The notes: generated by a model from the sequence alone, not told the origin. A stretch of DNA of 64,000 nt from Drosophila pseudoobscura (GCF_009870125.1 NC_046679.1:25482001-25546000); one strand, 5' to 3'; shown: positions 1 through 10,037, counted from the stretch's first letter. Made by a program: numbers and translations.

Positions 1-49
1 TATCGATATTGACGCATGACCAATAAGTTGGCAACGCTCTAGCACTCAG

Positions 50-83
<34 letters not shown>

Positions 84-824
84 TAAACATTTCTTGGCGA
101 TGAGCGCATCAAAACGCGAATTTCTCAATTAATATGTATGCATGTGAGTAGTGATGTGTGCTTGTGTGCGAAAGGGGGAAACGGACAGGCGACAAGAATG
201 ACATTAGACGGCCCGAAAACTAGACAGATCGAGCAAGGGCAGTCAAAATGTTTGCCGAAAATGATTCATTGTGCACTATTTGCGGGCACCGCTTGGTAAT
301 TGTAAGCAGTCCCAGTAGTTTTTAGCATAAGAATGCGCGCCACGATGACGTAATTGGTATCAACAACAAAAACCGAAGACCGCCGACCGACATGAAAAAA
401 GCGGGCATGTACAGACAATTGTTTTTGTTGTACTTTTTCTCATCTCTCTGCTCTTATCCTTCTTCATCCGAGTTTCCTTTTGACGTATAGTTTCGGCAAT
501 TTGACAACTCATTTACCGCAAGAGCCGCATAGAAAGAAATATGGCGGAATTTTTTGACAACTTTTTTGTGCACTCTATGTAAAATGGCCGAATGTACACT
601 GTGGAGGGGGGAGTGAGAAAAAAGAAAAAATATTCGTCTAGGGCCGCCCGCTAAAATAATTCCCTTGATCTGCTTTAAAGGCAGCAATAGTGCAATGCAC
701 TAACTAAACACATAAACGAACACGACGACGCAGAATGTTTATGATAACATTCTCACACTCGCGCAAAATATATGCAAGTTTTCTGTTCTACTTCGCCACC
801 GTCACCCTGACGGAGAATACTTAC
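1..824. other. Gene-free left edge, probably intron of the 825-909 gene
   Basis: No convincing coding exon is seen here. Because the minus-strand exon at 825-909 ends in a consensus donor, this stretch is probably the first intron of that gene, continuing off the left end. It contains a CA repeat (51-79) and a TATCGATA palindrome at positions 1-8, the DRE-type core. Short open frames are without codon character. Confidence 0.45.
51..79. repeat. (CA)n microsatellite
   Basis: An uninterrupted run of CA dinucleotides of about 14 units is read directly from the sequence. It is ordinary for Drosophila introns and intergenic DNA. Confidence 0.95.
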
Positions 825-909
825 TTGTCGATGACACCTCCTGGGCTGTGTTAGCGCCATTCTCTGCGGCGGCTGCAGCTGCAGGATCTGCGTTGCTTTT
901 ATTTTCCAT
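825..909 (-). CDS. First coding exon of an unidentified gene (partial, continues left)
   Basis: On the minus strand an ATG at 909 opens a frame of 28 codons beginning MENKSNADP, with a run of six alanines, and ends at a perfect donor (ACAA|GTAAGT; GT at 824-823) in phase 1. A motif-1/motif-6 promoter module lies about 110-200 bp upstream (1019-1120), which supports a real 5' end here. The rest of the protein is outside the window, and I do not recognise the family from this low-complexity N-terminus. The evidence is the start, the donor and the promoter context only; there is no homology support. Confidence 0.5.
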
Positions 910-1018
910 AGTAATTCGATTAAAAATTGTGTACTTGAACTATTTTTTCTTGCTTTTTTTTCTTCAACAATTTATTTTTTCACTGAACACAATTTCTCGG
1001 CAACGTGCCTTCCAACTC

Positions 1019-1120
1019 CACCAGTGTGACCGCGGACTTTTCGATCAAATATACCATCCGACCCTCAGAAATATACCGAAACATACCGCATCATTTAAAA
1101 AATATACCGTAAATATACTG
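1019..1120 (-). promoter_or_regulatory. Motif 1 + motif 6 core-promoter module (copy A)
   Basis: Read on the minus strand there is an array of GGTATATTT-type sites (about 1050-1115; Ohler motif 6), followed closer to the gene by CCGCGGTCACACTGG (about 1020-1034; Ohler motif 1, the M1BP site). The order and orientation point at the exon 825-909. Motif 1 with motif 6 is a known TATA-less arrangement for housekeeping promoters in Drosophila. The same sequence recurs at 8.4, 20.4 and 27.6 kb inside a longer repeat. Confidence 0.55.
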
Positions 1121-1850
1121 ACGAGTTCAAGGTATATTTTACATATTCCTCGTTTTTGATATTCCGTGGAATATTACTAGCTATATGGAACATTTAGCTA
1201 TGCCCAGATAATTTTATACGATTGATACATCAATTTTCTACTTGTTTGGCTTAGTTTAAATAATTGCTTTTATTGGATTTCTATATGAAATGGACAAAAT
1301 CAACACAACCACGTTTTTGGGAAAAAAAGTTTTGGAAAAACATCGATGTGATCGATGTTTAAAATATTGCTAATGTGTGTGATCTAATGATAAAATTAGT
1401 TTGAGGTTTTAGCTGAAATGATTTATTTTTCGCCTTTACCCTCAGCTATAATTATTACGCCATTCTTAATGAGTGATGATAGTTGACACGATAGGCACCA
1501 CTTCTAAATGGCTTTGATAAAGTTTGTATGTTTGCCTTGGAGACAATAGTAGTTTATGAATACTCTTTTTGAAATTATTTTACACTGTTTTGAACAAAAC
1601 CTTAATTACTATATTCATTTCATACCCTTCATGGGTTAATTTTAGCCGAACATTTTGAAAACATCGATGTATCATCGGACTTATCGATATAACATACTCA
1701 AAATATACTATAATATACTCTGACTTTCAGATATATACCGTCCCATTTCAAAATATACCGTTGAAAAAGCGAACTTAGCCCACTTAACCCCCCTTTATTT
1801 AAACAGGTTAACAACTTGAGCTAAACCAAGTTGCTAAACCAAGAGCTAAA
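1019..1850 (-). repeat. Dispersed noncoding repeat, copy A
   Basis: The stretch shares extended sequence with three other places in the window (7538-8505, 20372-20930, 27583-28133): the promoter-motif end, a body of about 250 bp containing 'tattccgtggaatatt' and 'gctatatggaacattta' type blocks, a second array of AAATATACC units (about 1680-1760), and a tail with 'cttagcccacttaaccc'. It has no coding capacity. A non-autonomous DNA element is the likeliest nature, but I see no clear terminal inverted repeats or target duplication, so the class is open. Confidence 0.7.
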
Positions 1851-2240
1851 TCAAGCAAATAACAGCTTTTATTTTATCTTCCACGCCCAAGTGTACCGCG
1901 ACACCAACCACGCTGCCCATTCTTCATTTATTTTATGGCGGTCAGGTCTATTAATCAATAAGCTGAAGGCTCAAATCAAAGACCAAACTCACATCAAAAA
2001 TAATTTTTGTAGAAGGGATTGCACTTGCGGTCACTCACACGACAAAAGAAGATCAGATTAAAGATTAGCCTAAATACGGTTAATTATGCTCTGTTGTAGC
2101 TCTTTGTAATTTTTACCGTTACTTCACTTATCTAAGTACAATTAAAGAAGAGAAGCTCTACGCGAAGAGAACTCTAGATGTAGTAAACATTTTAACGAAA
2201 TAAGCCTATAAAACGTTGCCAGTGCAAGACACATACAAAC
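1851..2240. other. Intergenic, no gene seen
   Basis: This is AT-rich sequence between repeat copy A and the Tc1-like relic. A 76-codon open frame (1831-2061, +) has no recognisable domain and lies partly in repeat sequence, so it is treated as chance. Confidence 0.5.
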
Positions 2241-2770
2241 TCAACTTCGCTTACAATTATTTTTTACATATACACTTTTATTCACTATTTTAACCCAAAA
2301 ACATAAAATTTCAATACTTCTTAATATGTAATATATAATGAAAAACAGTAAGTTCTTCGGTACTTTTTTTTGCGACTCTTGGTTGACCTTTTCGCGGAAA
2401 TGCCCATGTGTTTTATCTTCCTGAAGCAGGGCCGGATATGGACGACATTGGCGTTTTGTGTACACGGCGGTCCAGATAACTCCACAAACTTTCAATAGGG
2501 ATTACTTTTAGGCAGTTATATAGCAGCCAAGACCTCACTTTATGGGGTCTTATGCTTCGGGTTATTGTCCTGATAAAACTTTAAACGACTGCTTCACATT
2601 TTCTTTCCAAAAATACACATCGAATTTATCGAATCTTATCACCCCAAGGTGAATAATGTGGGAGGCTATCCAGAATTGGACAAAACATAATAGCAATAAA
2701 ATAATAAAAAAAAAAACAATAAAATCTTGCACGTTACCAATACAAAAGTTTACCAAGAAATTGCAAGGTG
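2241..2770 (-). mobile_element. Tc1-like DNA transposon relic
   Basis: Minus-strand translations, in more than one frame, resemble the catalytic core of Tc1 transposases. About 2560-2640 gives a WKENVKQSF..LSG block. About 2500-2575 gives a QDNNPKHKT block, matching the family's QDNDPKHT motif around the second catalytic Asp. About 2455-2500 gives PIESLWSYLDRRV, matching the SPDLNPIENLW..L region with the third catalytic residue. The frame is broken and the N-terminal DNA-binding domain is not visible, so the copy is dead. It lies directly beyond repeat copy A; the same order and orientation recurs at 27.6-28.3 kb. Confidence 0.65.
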
Positions 2771-3027
2771 TGTGACCTAGGGAGGGTTATCATTTCTCAC
2801 AGCGATGCACAAATTAATCAAATTGCAAACATTATGAAGATATTTTGAAATTTAATCCTAACACTGTTTATTTAAGGGGCTAGTTTTAAAAACTGAATTA
2901 TTTACAAACATTAATTTAAAATCGTAATCTGTTTCAATAATTTAGAACTTTAAGGAGATATGTAATTGCACACGGTATTGTCCCTTCTACGAAGTTAAGA
3001 AAATAAAAATAAATAAAACTGCTTCCG

Positions 3028-4153
3028 TCAACGTATGGCTTGCGACATGTGCAGGGGTGTCACCATTAGCGTCAATTCGGCATCCTTTAGGTTCGCTCCT
3101 CGCAGATTAGCTTCCTGGAGATCGCTGCCAGACAAATTGCACCGCTCTAAGTCTGCTCCGGCCAGAACGGCGGCCCGAAGATTACAATTCTTCATGTTGG
3201 CATTCTTCAGGTTGGCCACTCGCAAATTGACACCAGCCATGTTACTGCTCTCCAAGCAGGCGCTTTTTAGATTGACTCCTTCCAGATTGGTACGCACTCC
3301 TGTGGGATCTTCAAAGTTGCACCCGCGTAGGTTGGCCCCTTCCTAAATTGAGATTAATCTGTCTTAAGCCACCAATCGTATACAGCATTTTCTTACCATG
3401 TTTGCGCATAGACCTCGCACCGAAACCAATTGCGCGCATTCCAGGTTCGCATACTGCAGGTCCGCTCGCTCCAGACAACAATAGTTGAGATTTGTGTGTG
3501 AAAGGTTGCAGTGCGACATGTTCGCGTACTGTGGGATGTAGTAGTGGTAGATACATTTGTTAGAATAATGTGGTAGGCTCCCATTGACCAGCTTGACAGC
3601 TTACTTTAAAGTTAATGTTGCGGAAATCCAGCTTTCGCAAATCAGCTCCAGACAGATTGACCCCCTGAAAACGGAGCTCCGTTATGACGGAGGTTTGTAT
3701 GATGGCCTTTATAACATCCATTCTGGTAAGCGGTCTGTCGCTTTGCGGTTCCTCCTGCTGTCCTAGACGCTCCTCTAAGTGGGTTATCAGCGAGTAAATG
3801 CCAAAGAATCGTGCCTCTTCTAGAACTCCCATCACACTAACGTTGGCGTCACAGACGAACTGGCCATGCCTTAAGTAATTAATAATGGGCTCAAAGTAAC
3901 GTGGACTCCTGTCAATCAGGTAGGCCCCCTGTTCATCCTTTTCGCTGGGCTTCATGCTGCCATCCTGCAGGAACATTCGCGCTAGCATAGAGTCCGGTTC
4001 TCTGCCAACCAAGGTGTCAATAGTGGTAGTGTATATCTGGCCGCCCACATTCAGCTTAACCCAACGATTGGGGGCAAAGCTCCTTGCGACGGAAATACTC
4101 CCACTGGCGGCCTCGTCTTCTCCAGTATCTCTTTCCTTCGGCTCATTATCCAT
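3028..4153 (-). CDS. KCTD9: KCTD9-like BTB/POZ and pentapeptide-repeat protein
   Basis: Three exons: 4153-3605, 3528-3397 and 3342-3028, joined by two short GT-AG introns (76 and 54 bp), both phase 0; 331 residues. Residues about 30-130 are a T1-type BTB domain (WVKLNVGGQIYTTT, LIDRSPRYFEPIINYLRHGQ, GVLEEARFFGI). From about residue 170 to the end there are A(N/D)LxxxxL pentapeptide repeats that form a right-handed quadrilateral helix. The C-terminus TPLHMSQAIR is nearly identical to human KCTD9. KCTD9 proteins are taken to be cullin-3 substrate adaptors; the substrate is not known from sequence. Human KCTD9 is 389 residues and carries an extra N-terminal domain of about 90 residues that is absent here, so this is either a shorter insect form or an upstream exon is missed. 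It is divergent from Get4, with 229 bp between the start codons. Confidence 0.93.
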
Positions 4154-4382
4154 CTATTTTAGAAATTACACAAATGAATTATTTTTTGTATTTAGTTGAT
4201 TCCACTGTTTCCTTGTCTTCTTCTTTCCAGACTAATCTTGCCATTCACAGCGAGCATGTGTCATCGGACAAATAATCTATTTCGATAATATGTACGTACA
4301 TATAAATATATAATTATAAAATTAGACTTCGAAATCACCAATAAATTGCCTAAAAAGTCCAGTGCCGTATCCGTTATACACA
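4154..4382. promoter_or_regulatory. Divergent KCTD9 / Get4 promoter region
   Basis: The 229 bp between the two start codons must hold both 5' UTRs and both promoters. It has no TATA box at a convincing position. An ATTTCGATAAT stretch (about 4279-4289) is a weak DRE-like candidate. Shared regulation of the two genes is an inference from the head-to-head arrangement. Confidence 0.5.
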
Positions 4383-5447
4383 ATGACCACCGCCGAGATC
4401 GCCAGCAGCAGCTCAACTTCCAACTCCACGGGCCAGCGAGGTGTTAGCCGTGTACTTGCCAAGTTGTCCCATTCTTTGGCCGGGGGGGCTTTCTACGAAG
4501 CGCACATGATGTACAGAACGTTATATTTTCGTTATACGGCGCAGAAACGCTACCAGGACTGCCTGGACTTGCTTTTTGACGGGGCCCAGAAGCTGATTGC
4601 CAAGCAGCAGGAGGGTAGCGCGGCTGACCTGTGTCTATTATTGGTGGACACACTCGAGAAGAGGGGGCCACTGCCTGAGGACACCGAAAACCTCCTCTGG
4701 GTGCCACGCTTGGGCACCCTCATACAAGGTCTTAGCTCAGGCATAGTGGAGCGTGAGACGCTGATTGTAAGTAATGCAATTTTCCAATAAAATGGGCCTT
4801 GAATTGTATTGTCGTTCCAGCAACGTGCCATCAAATGGAGCATTTCTTTGCACGGACAGTACGGACATCCGGTCTTGCACAAGCTCATTGCACACGTTTT
4901 TTGGACGGAGGGCAACATAGAGTCGGCCCGTCACCATTATCTGCTTTGTCAGGACGGCAGTCTCTGTGGTCGAGTTTTGATTGAAATCAGCCAGAGCCGA
5001 GGGTTCCAGAGCGAGGTGGACTTGTTTCTGGTGCAAGCAGTCCTTCAGCAACTGTCGCTGAAGGATCGCAAATCCGCCGAGGACACATTCATTGAGTACA
5101 CACGCTATCACCCTAAGCTACTGAGGCACGAGTTTCCCTATAAGGAGCCACTGGTCAACTTTTTGTACTTTCTGTTTCGCTTGATCGAGACAAAGAGTGT
5201 GACAGGCTTTCGTTCCCTGCGAAAGCTCTACGATCCTTCGCTAAAGCGCGATACATCGTTCTTGAAGTACGTAACGAAAATTGGAGTCATCTACTTCGAC
5301 GAGCAGCCGGAGACAAATGCCGGCCCTCCCGGATTGGGTGGGATGTTCGGCGACATATTCAGTCGGATGATGCAAGGCTTTGACGAGGAGGATGCGGAAG
5401 ATCAGAGCACGCCCCAGAGAAGGCAGAACGTTAACGAGCTCGACTAA
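4383..5447 (+). CDS. Get4: Get4, GET/TRC pathway factor
   Basis: Two exons, 4383-4766 and 4821-5447, with a 54-bp GT-AG intron in phase 0; 336 residues, against 327 for human GET4. Get4 (TRC35) is an alpha-solenoid protein that, with Get5/Ubl4A and Bag6, hands tail-anchored membrane proteins from the ribosome side to the Get3 ATPase in the cytosol. Visible family signatures are [20 protein letters not shown] near residue 35, the [19 protein letters not shown] region at the start of exon 2, and the acidic C-terminal tail after [14 protein letters not shown]. The ATG at 4383 gives the family's usual short low-complexity N-terminus. An AATAAA signal lies at 5698-5703. A fragment of exon 2 is duplicated in inverted orientation 1.3 kb downstream. 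Confidence 0.95.
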
Positions 5448-5744
5448 CAGCAGTTCCAGCTGCAGCTTCGTCACGAATGGCAATGGAGAACTTCTTGGTT
5501 CTTTTTATTAGTGGGCGCTTTTAGTCAACGAGGTTCATTGGCGCTATTTCACCGGACTATTCTTTTCCTTGTTATAATTTTAATATACTGTAACGAATGG
5601 ACATTTAGTAGACTGACTATTGTTGTAATGTCAGATAATATGTAAAATAGTCAGTCTTAGCTAGAAGTTGTTTGGAACAACTCATTAATCCTTTCGAAAA
5701 TAAACTCTCTCTGTATAGTAAAAACAATTTCTGTTTTTATAGTT
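5448..5744 (+). other. Get4 3' UTR and downstream flank
   Basis: This is AT-rich noncoding sequence after the Get4 stop. A canonical AATAAA polyadenylation signal at 5698-5703 probably ends the transcript. Nothing else is seen. Confidence 0.6.
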
Positions 5745-6985
5745 CTAGTATGTTTTAGACTTTCTATAAGTACTGCGAGTTCCTTTCCATGCACCAGGAT
5801 CTCGGTCTTTTTTGTCTATCCCTACGTTTTCTCGCCATATGACCCGTTTGGTTGCAAATGGACGGCATATCAATACCGATGTTTCACATGTCAATGCTTG
5901 ACTGACCGCTTTCTCGTATGTTTTTCTGGGCATCAGTACCATTGCGCGGCGTGTGTCTAAATCCTTGATACCGTCTATAAAACCATTGATTTTGCATCTC
6001 TCTAGAAAGTCGGTTGGGACATCATTGTAAGCCAGGCGTGAGATTCGCGCTATGTCTGTCGATGCGCTTCTCGCATGTGGTCACCTCCATATCGACGCTC
6101 CAATGCACGCTTAACAGCCTCATAATTCAATTTATCTGCGTCGGGAATCGATTGCAGCACCTCGGCAGCCTTCATCTGGAGCATCATCTGTTGCAACATC
6201 GCCATCATTTGGCCATTGTTTGCCACCGACTGCTTCTCCTGCACTGTCGACCTGGAGCCTTGCTCATCCAAGACTACGAGTTCTTCTACAGTAAGGCCTG
6301 CTCTCTCCATTGCAGCTTTTAACCGTAGCTGCAGTTCGGATTTCAAGTCGCTTGTCGGTAAGCCGCGCTCAGCTAATTGCTTCTTCAACGTGATAGCGTG
6401 TGTACTCAATGAACGTGTCCTCGGCGGATTTGCGATCCTTCAGCGACAGTTGCTGAAGGACTGCTTGCACCAGAAACAAATCCACCTCGCTCTGGAACCC
6501 CCGGCTCATTTCAATCAAAGCTCGTCCACAGAGACTGCCGTTCTGACAAAGCAGATAGTGGTAACGGGCCGACTCTATGTATGTTGCCCAGCGTCCCAAA
6601 AACTTTTTCGGAAAAATGCGGCAGTACAATTCAGGAGCAACGTTTGAGAGGATCGCAATGGATATAGTAGGCCCATTCCCAACCAGTGACAGTGGAAATA
6701 AATATGTATTCTTATATCCGATCCCTAATCAAGAGGCATCGACAGTGGCGAATGTGTTTATAAATAATTGGAAAACAAGATTCGGAGTACCAATGAAATT
6801 ACATTCTGACCAAGGTCGTAATTTTGAGTTTCACACATCCAATGATGCATGTGAGACATTAAGAATTTAGAAGACACGTACAAAACCACTTCATCCTCAA
6901 TCCGATGGAATGATAGAACGTTTTAACCGAACTTTAGAGGAGTACCTTAGGAAAATCGTCGGCAAAAATCAAAAAAATTGGGATG
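5745..6985. mobile_element. Ty3/gypsy-type LTR retroelement fossil (decayed)
   Basis: Two identifiable parts remain, in opposite orientations. About 5745-6390 on the minus strand encodes a gag-like segment with an N-terminal SAP-like stretch ([16 protein letters not shown]). About 6610-6985 on the plus strand encodes an integrase core fragment ([34 protein letters not shown]), characteristic of the Ty3/gypsy superfamily. Between them sits an inverted fragment of the host gene Get4. No LTRs, protease or reverse transcriptase are recognised. It is an incomplete, rearranged fossil with several breaks; the opposite orientation of the two parts means either two insertions or an internal inversion. 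The age cannot be measured without relatives. Confidence 0.75.
6391..6606 (-). pseudogene. Inverted partial duplicate of Get4 exon 2
   Basis: The minus strand here matches Get4 positions about 4902-5112 at what I estimate by eye to be roughly 90 percent identity, including a stretch of about 65 bp around 'ctgaaggatcgcaaatccgccgagg' type sequence with almost no difference. The translation keeps the parent frame over most of its length ([40 protein letters not shown]), with small insertion/deletion differences. It lacks the start, intron, exon 1 and the C-terminal third, so it is a gene fragment, not a functional paralogue. It is embedded between gag-like and integrase-like fossil sequence, which suggests capture or ectopic repair. 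Confidence 0.85.
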
Positions 6986-7537
6986 AGCCGGAAGGCTGAT
7001 TTGAAATTCGGCGTAACCCCAACTTTTAATGAAACTGGCAATGATGGTCAAACCCGCAATGATAATATGCGATTGAATGTGAGACATACAATTTTATAAA
7101 AGGTTTTGTTTTGGACACTACCACACTTTCACGTAACCCCTTAATATTTACATATTTGAAAAGTGACGATGTGACGACGTCACAGTAATCAAAACGATCA
7201 ATGTGGCCAGTACCGTTGAGAAAAACTCTGCCAGCATAACAGCACGACATCTTAAAAAAAAACGTTATTTTGTCGGAAATAAAGAAAAATAAATTAATTG
7301 AAAAAGCTTCAAAAAGTAACCAACGTTTTTGAACAACAAATTTCCATTGTTCATTGGTATGTATCGGAAGCCCGATATATTTGAAATAGCCAGATTTCCG
7401 GCTAATAAAACATATTTTCAAGCAATTTAACTTTAAAAAGCGCCACACCCAGTTATAAAAGAGCTGAAGTGGCAACACTGATGCGGTCATAGAATTAAAT
7501 ACCAAATAATGCCTGGTTTCAATTAATCGGAATTAGA
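6986..7537. other. Intergenic; one unexplained 159-codon open frame
   Basis: The minus strand at 7026-7505 is open for 159 codons (MVFNSMTASVLPLQL...), but the translation is rich in Phe, Ile and Lys from AT-rich DNA, and no domain is recognised. It lies between a retroelement fossil and dispersed repeats, so it could be the decayed edge of an element or chance. Confidence 0.3.
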
Positions 7538-8505
7538 TATGTATCAACAAATTATTTTAGTTTCGCTTTATATAGAAATCCAATAAAAGCAATTATTTAA
7601 ATTAAGACAATCAAATAGAAAATTCATTCATCAATCGGATAAAACTATGTGGGCATGACTAAATGTTCTCTATAGCTGGGAATATTCGACGGAAGATATA
7701 AAACGAGTATTTATTGGTGAATAACCGGTTGACAACAATAATTACCGGCAACACTAGTTCTCATACCGTACGGATAACGATGTTATAGAATTGAGAAAAT
7801 GTTTGTCATCCAAGGCTCCGTAGGTATCAGGATCGTGATAAATATACACAAGATACTAATAATGTACTTAAATATGTATAAAGAATATCACTTTGAGAAA
7901 AGGTTTTTAGAAATTACGTTTTATCTTCATACAAAATTAACGAAATAAGGTGTAAAGAGGCATATGCGCGCATCTATCTTAAAATTCCAGCAACATTGCG
8001 ACTGTTTTTTTTGTTGACCTATTTTGTTTAAACCTTGTTTTAGTCAAAATACAATAAGAGCATTGACTAAAAACTAGCCAATCTAGAAGAAAATGTATTC
8101 ATCAATGGCCTTAAATGATGTGGGCAGAACTATGGGCTTTAGTTAGACAGAATTATTCAACGGAATCTCTAAATTGAGCAATATGAACGACTATCCTCCT
8201 TCGGTTTTTTTTTGTTTGGCCATTTTCGCTAAAACCTTTTTTTACGCAAAATTAAATTAAAGCAATTATTTAAAGTAAGCCAGTCAAGTAGAAAATAAAT
8301 TCACTAATCGGATAAAATTATGTGGGCATGGCTAAATTTTCTATATAGCTAGTAATATTACACGGAATATCAAAAACGAGGAATATGTAAAATAGAACTT
8401 GAATGTGTCAGTATATTTACGGTATATTTTTCAAATGATACGGTATATTTTTTAAATGAGACTGTATATTTTGATATATATTTCTGAGTGTCAGTCACAC
8501 TCTAG
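7538..8505 (+). repeat. Dispersed noncoding repeat, copy B (internally repeated)
   Basis: This is the same repeat as copy A in reverse orientation. The body module occurs about three times in tandem-like order (about 7560-7740, 8040-8190, 8245-8400), with the GGTATATTT array and a CAGTCACACT motif-1-like site at the right end (8410-8503). A direct repeat of about 36 bp beginning 'agatatgtatcaacaaatt' occurs at both edges (about 7538-7574 and 8505-8541), so the block probably arose by duplication. The promoter-motif end faces MARCH5. Confidence 0.7.
8410..8505 (+). promoter_or_regulatory. Motif 6 array + motif-1-like site upstream of MARCH5 (copy B)
   Basis: There are at least three GGTATATTTT-type units between 8420 and 8480, followed by CAGTCACACTC at about 8492-8502. 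The MARCH5 ATG is at 8719, leaving about 200 bp for a 5' UTR. The arrangement is the same as at copies A and C. Confidence 0.5.
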
Positions 8506-8718
8506 ATATGTATCAACAAATTATTTTAGTTTCGCTTTAGTTTTGTTGTACAACTAAAAATTCAGACGTACTACGCAGCTGAAAGTATCAATTGCACCAA
8601 AAGAAACAAAGCAAAACTAGAGGCCGCGGTACGCACGCAGAGTAAGCTAAATTGAACAGGTCAAATTCAGGTGCAGACCATTAACACAAGTAGTATATGG
8701 TGTGACATTTGCAGCGAA

Positions 8719-10037
8719 ATGGCTGACAATGCGGCAGTACCCACTGCCGATGTTGCAACTGCAACTGACGTTAATACCGGTGATAGCCCGCCGCTCACAA
8801 CCTCACCCGCGTCCGCTGATGACCACACGACTCTTATATTGCCACCTGCTCCAGGATCCGGAAACGCCCAAGTCTCCACCCACGCAGATAAAACATCGAC
8901 AGATGCCACCACATCCACAACAGTTTTGGTGGGTGGTGAGCCCCCTGAATCGGAACGTTGCTGTTGGATATGCTTTGCCACCGACGAGGACAACCGTTTG
9001 GCTGCCTGGGTGAAGCCGTGCCAGTGCCGTGGGACTACCAAGTGGGTGCATCAGAGCTGCCTATATCGCTGGATCGATGAGAAGACGCAGAAGGGAAATG
9101 CACTGCGCACCGTATCCTGCCCGCAGTGTCAAACAGAATACATAATTGTGTTCCCACAAATGGGAAAACTCGGTGGCGCTCTGGAAGCTGTTGATAACAT
9201 GATCAAACGCTTGAGTCCATTTCTGGCCGCTGGTTTCTTTGTGGGTTCTCTATATTGGACAGCAGTTACTTACGGGGCGGTAACATTCTTACAGGCAAGC
9301 GTTTACCTTATTTGTTGTTATTAAGATCGCCTGAAAACACATTTCCTATGACAGATCGTGGGTCATGAGCATGGTATGTCCATAATGGAGGCGGGAGATC
9401 CGCTCGTTCTTCTCATCGGGCTACCAGCCATTCCAGTGGGTCTGGTGCTCGGCCGTTTAATACGCTGGGAGGATGCACTGCTGCGTCTGATTCGCAACCG
9501 TGGCACAGTGGTGCGCAAATTTCCCTTTGTTAACCTCCTGTATCCGAGCCTGTAAGAGAACAAAGTCCATTGACACTATCTGGATGGTCAAAGTATTTAT
9601 TCTTTCATTAATTCCACAGTACCCAGGAGGAGCAGCCAATCAACAGCAATCCGGCCACACCTGCTCTGTCTGATCCAGTTTCAGCTACACGTGTCTTCTG
9701 TGGGGCCCTTCTTTTGCCCACCATCTCATCAATTGTAGGTCGCATTTTCTTCGAATCTGTGGACAATACGTTACATCGCACGCTGCTGGGAGGTCTGACC
9801 TTCATAACGGTTAAGGGTATCCTAAAAATATATTTGAAACAGAAGCAGTATGCGCGTCGAAAGAAGCGTCGCATCGTGGACTACACGGAGGAAAATATAC
9901 GCAATTTTATGCATCGCAACACTAACAATCCTGCCGGCGGCGCACGTCAGCCACAGCAGCCCCCGGTGGCCCAAGCTTCCCGGATAGCCGCCGCAGCGGC
10001 CCGTGAACGAGACCGCCAGCATGGGGACATTGTCTAG
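8719..10037 (+). CDS. March5: MARCH5, mitochondrial RING-CH E3 ubiquitin ligase
   Basis: Three exons, 8719-9294, 9355-9551 and 9620-10037; 396 residues. Residues about 1-75 are Thr/Ser/Ala-rich and not conserved. Residues about 76-140 are a C4HC3 RING-CH domain (CCWICFATDED, PCQCRGTTKWVHQSCLYRW, SCPQCQTEY). Four hydrophobic segments follow, matching human MARCH5 (FLAAGFFVGSLYWTAVTYGA, DPLVLLIGLPAIPVGLVLG, RVFCGALLLPTISSIVG, LLGGLTFITVKGILKIYLKQ). The family sits in the outer mitochondrial membrane and controls mitochondrial dynamics and protein turnover. The ATG at 8719 is chosen as the first in frame. Intron 1 (9295-9354) begins GCAAGC rather than GT, a GC-AG intron; reading on at that point gives a stop after nine codons, so splicing is needed. 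The C-terminal tail is Arg/Gln/Ala-rich and longer than in mammals. Confidence 0.95.

Noticed and set aside
4444-5111. Minus-strand open frames of 87-124 codons across Get4
   Set aside because: They are antisense shadows of the Get4 coding exons.
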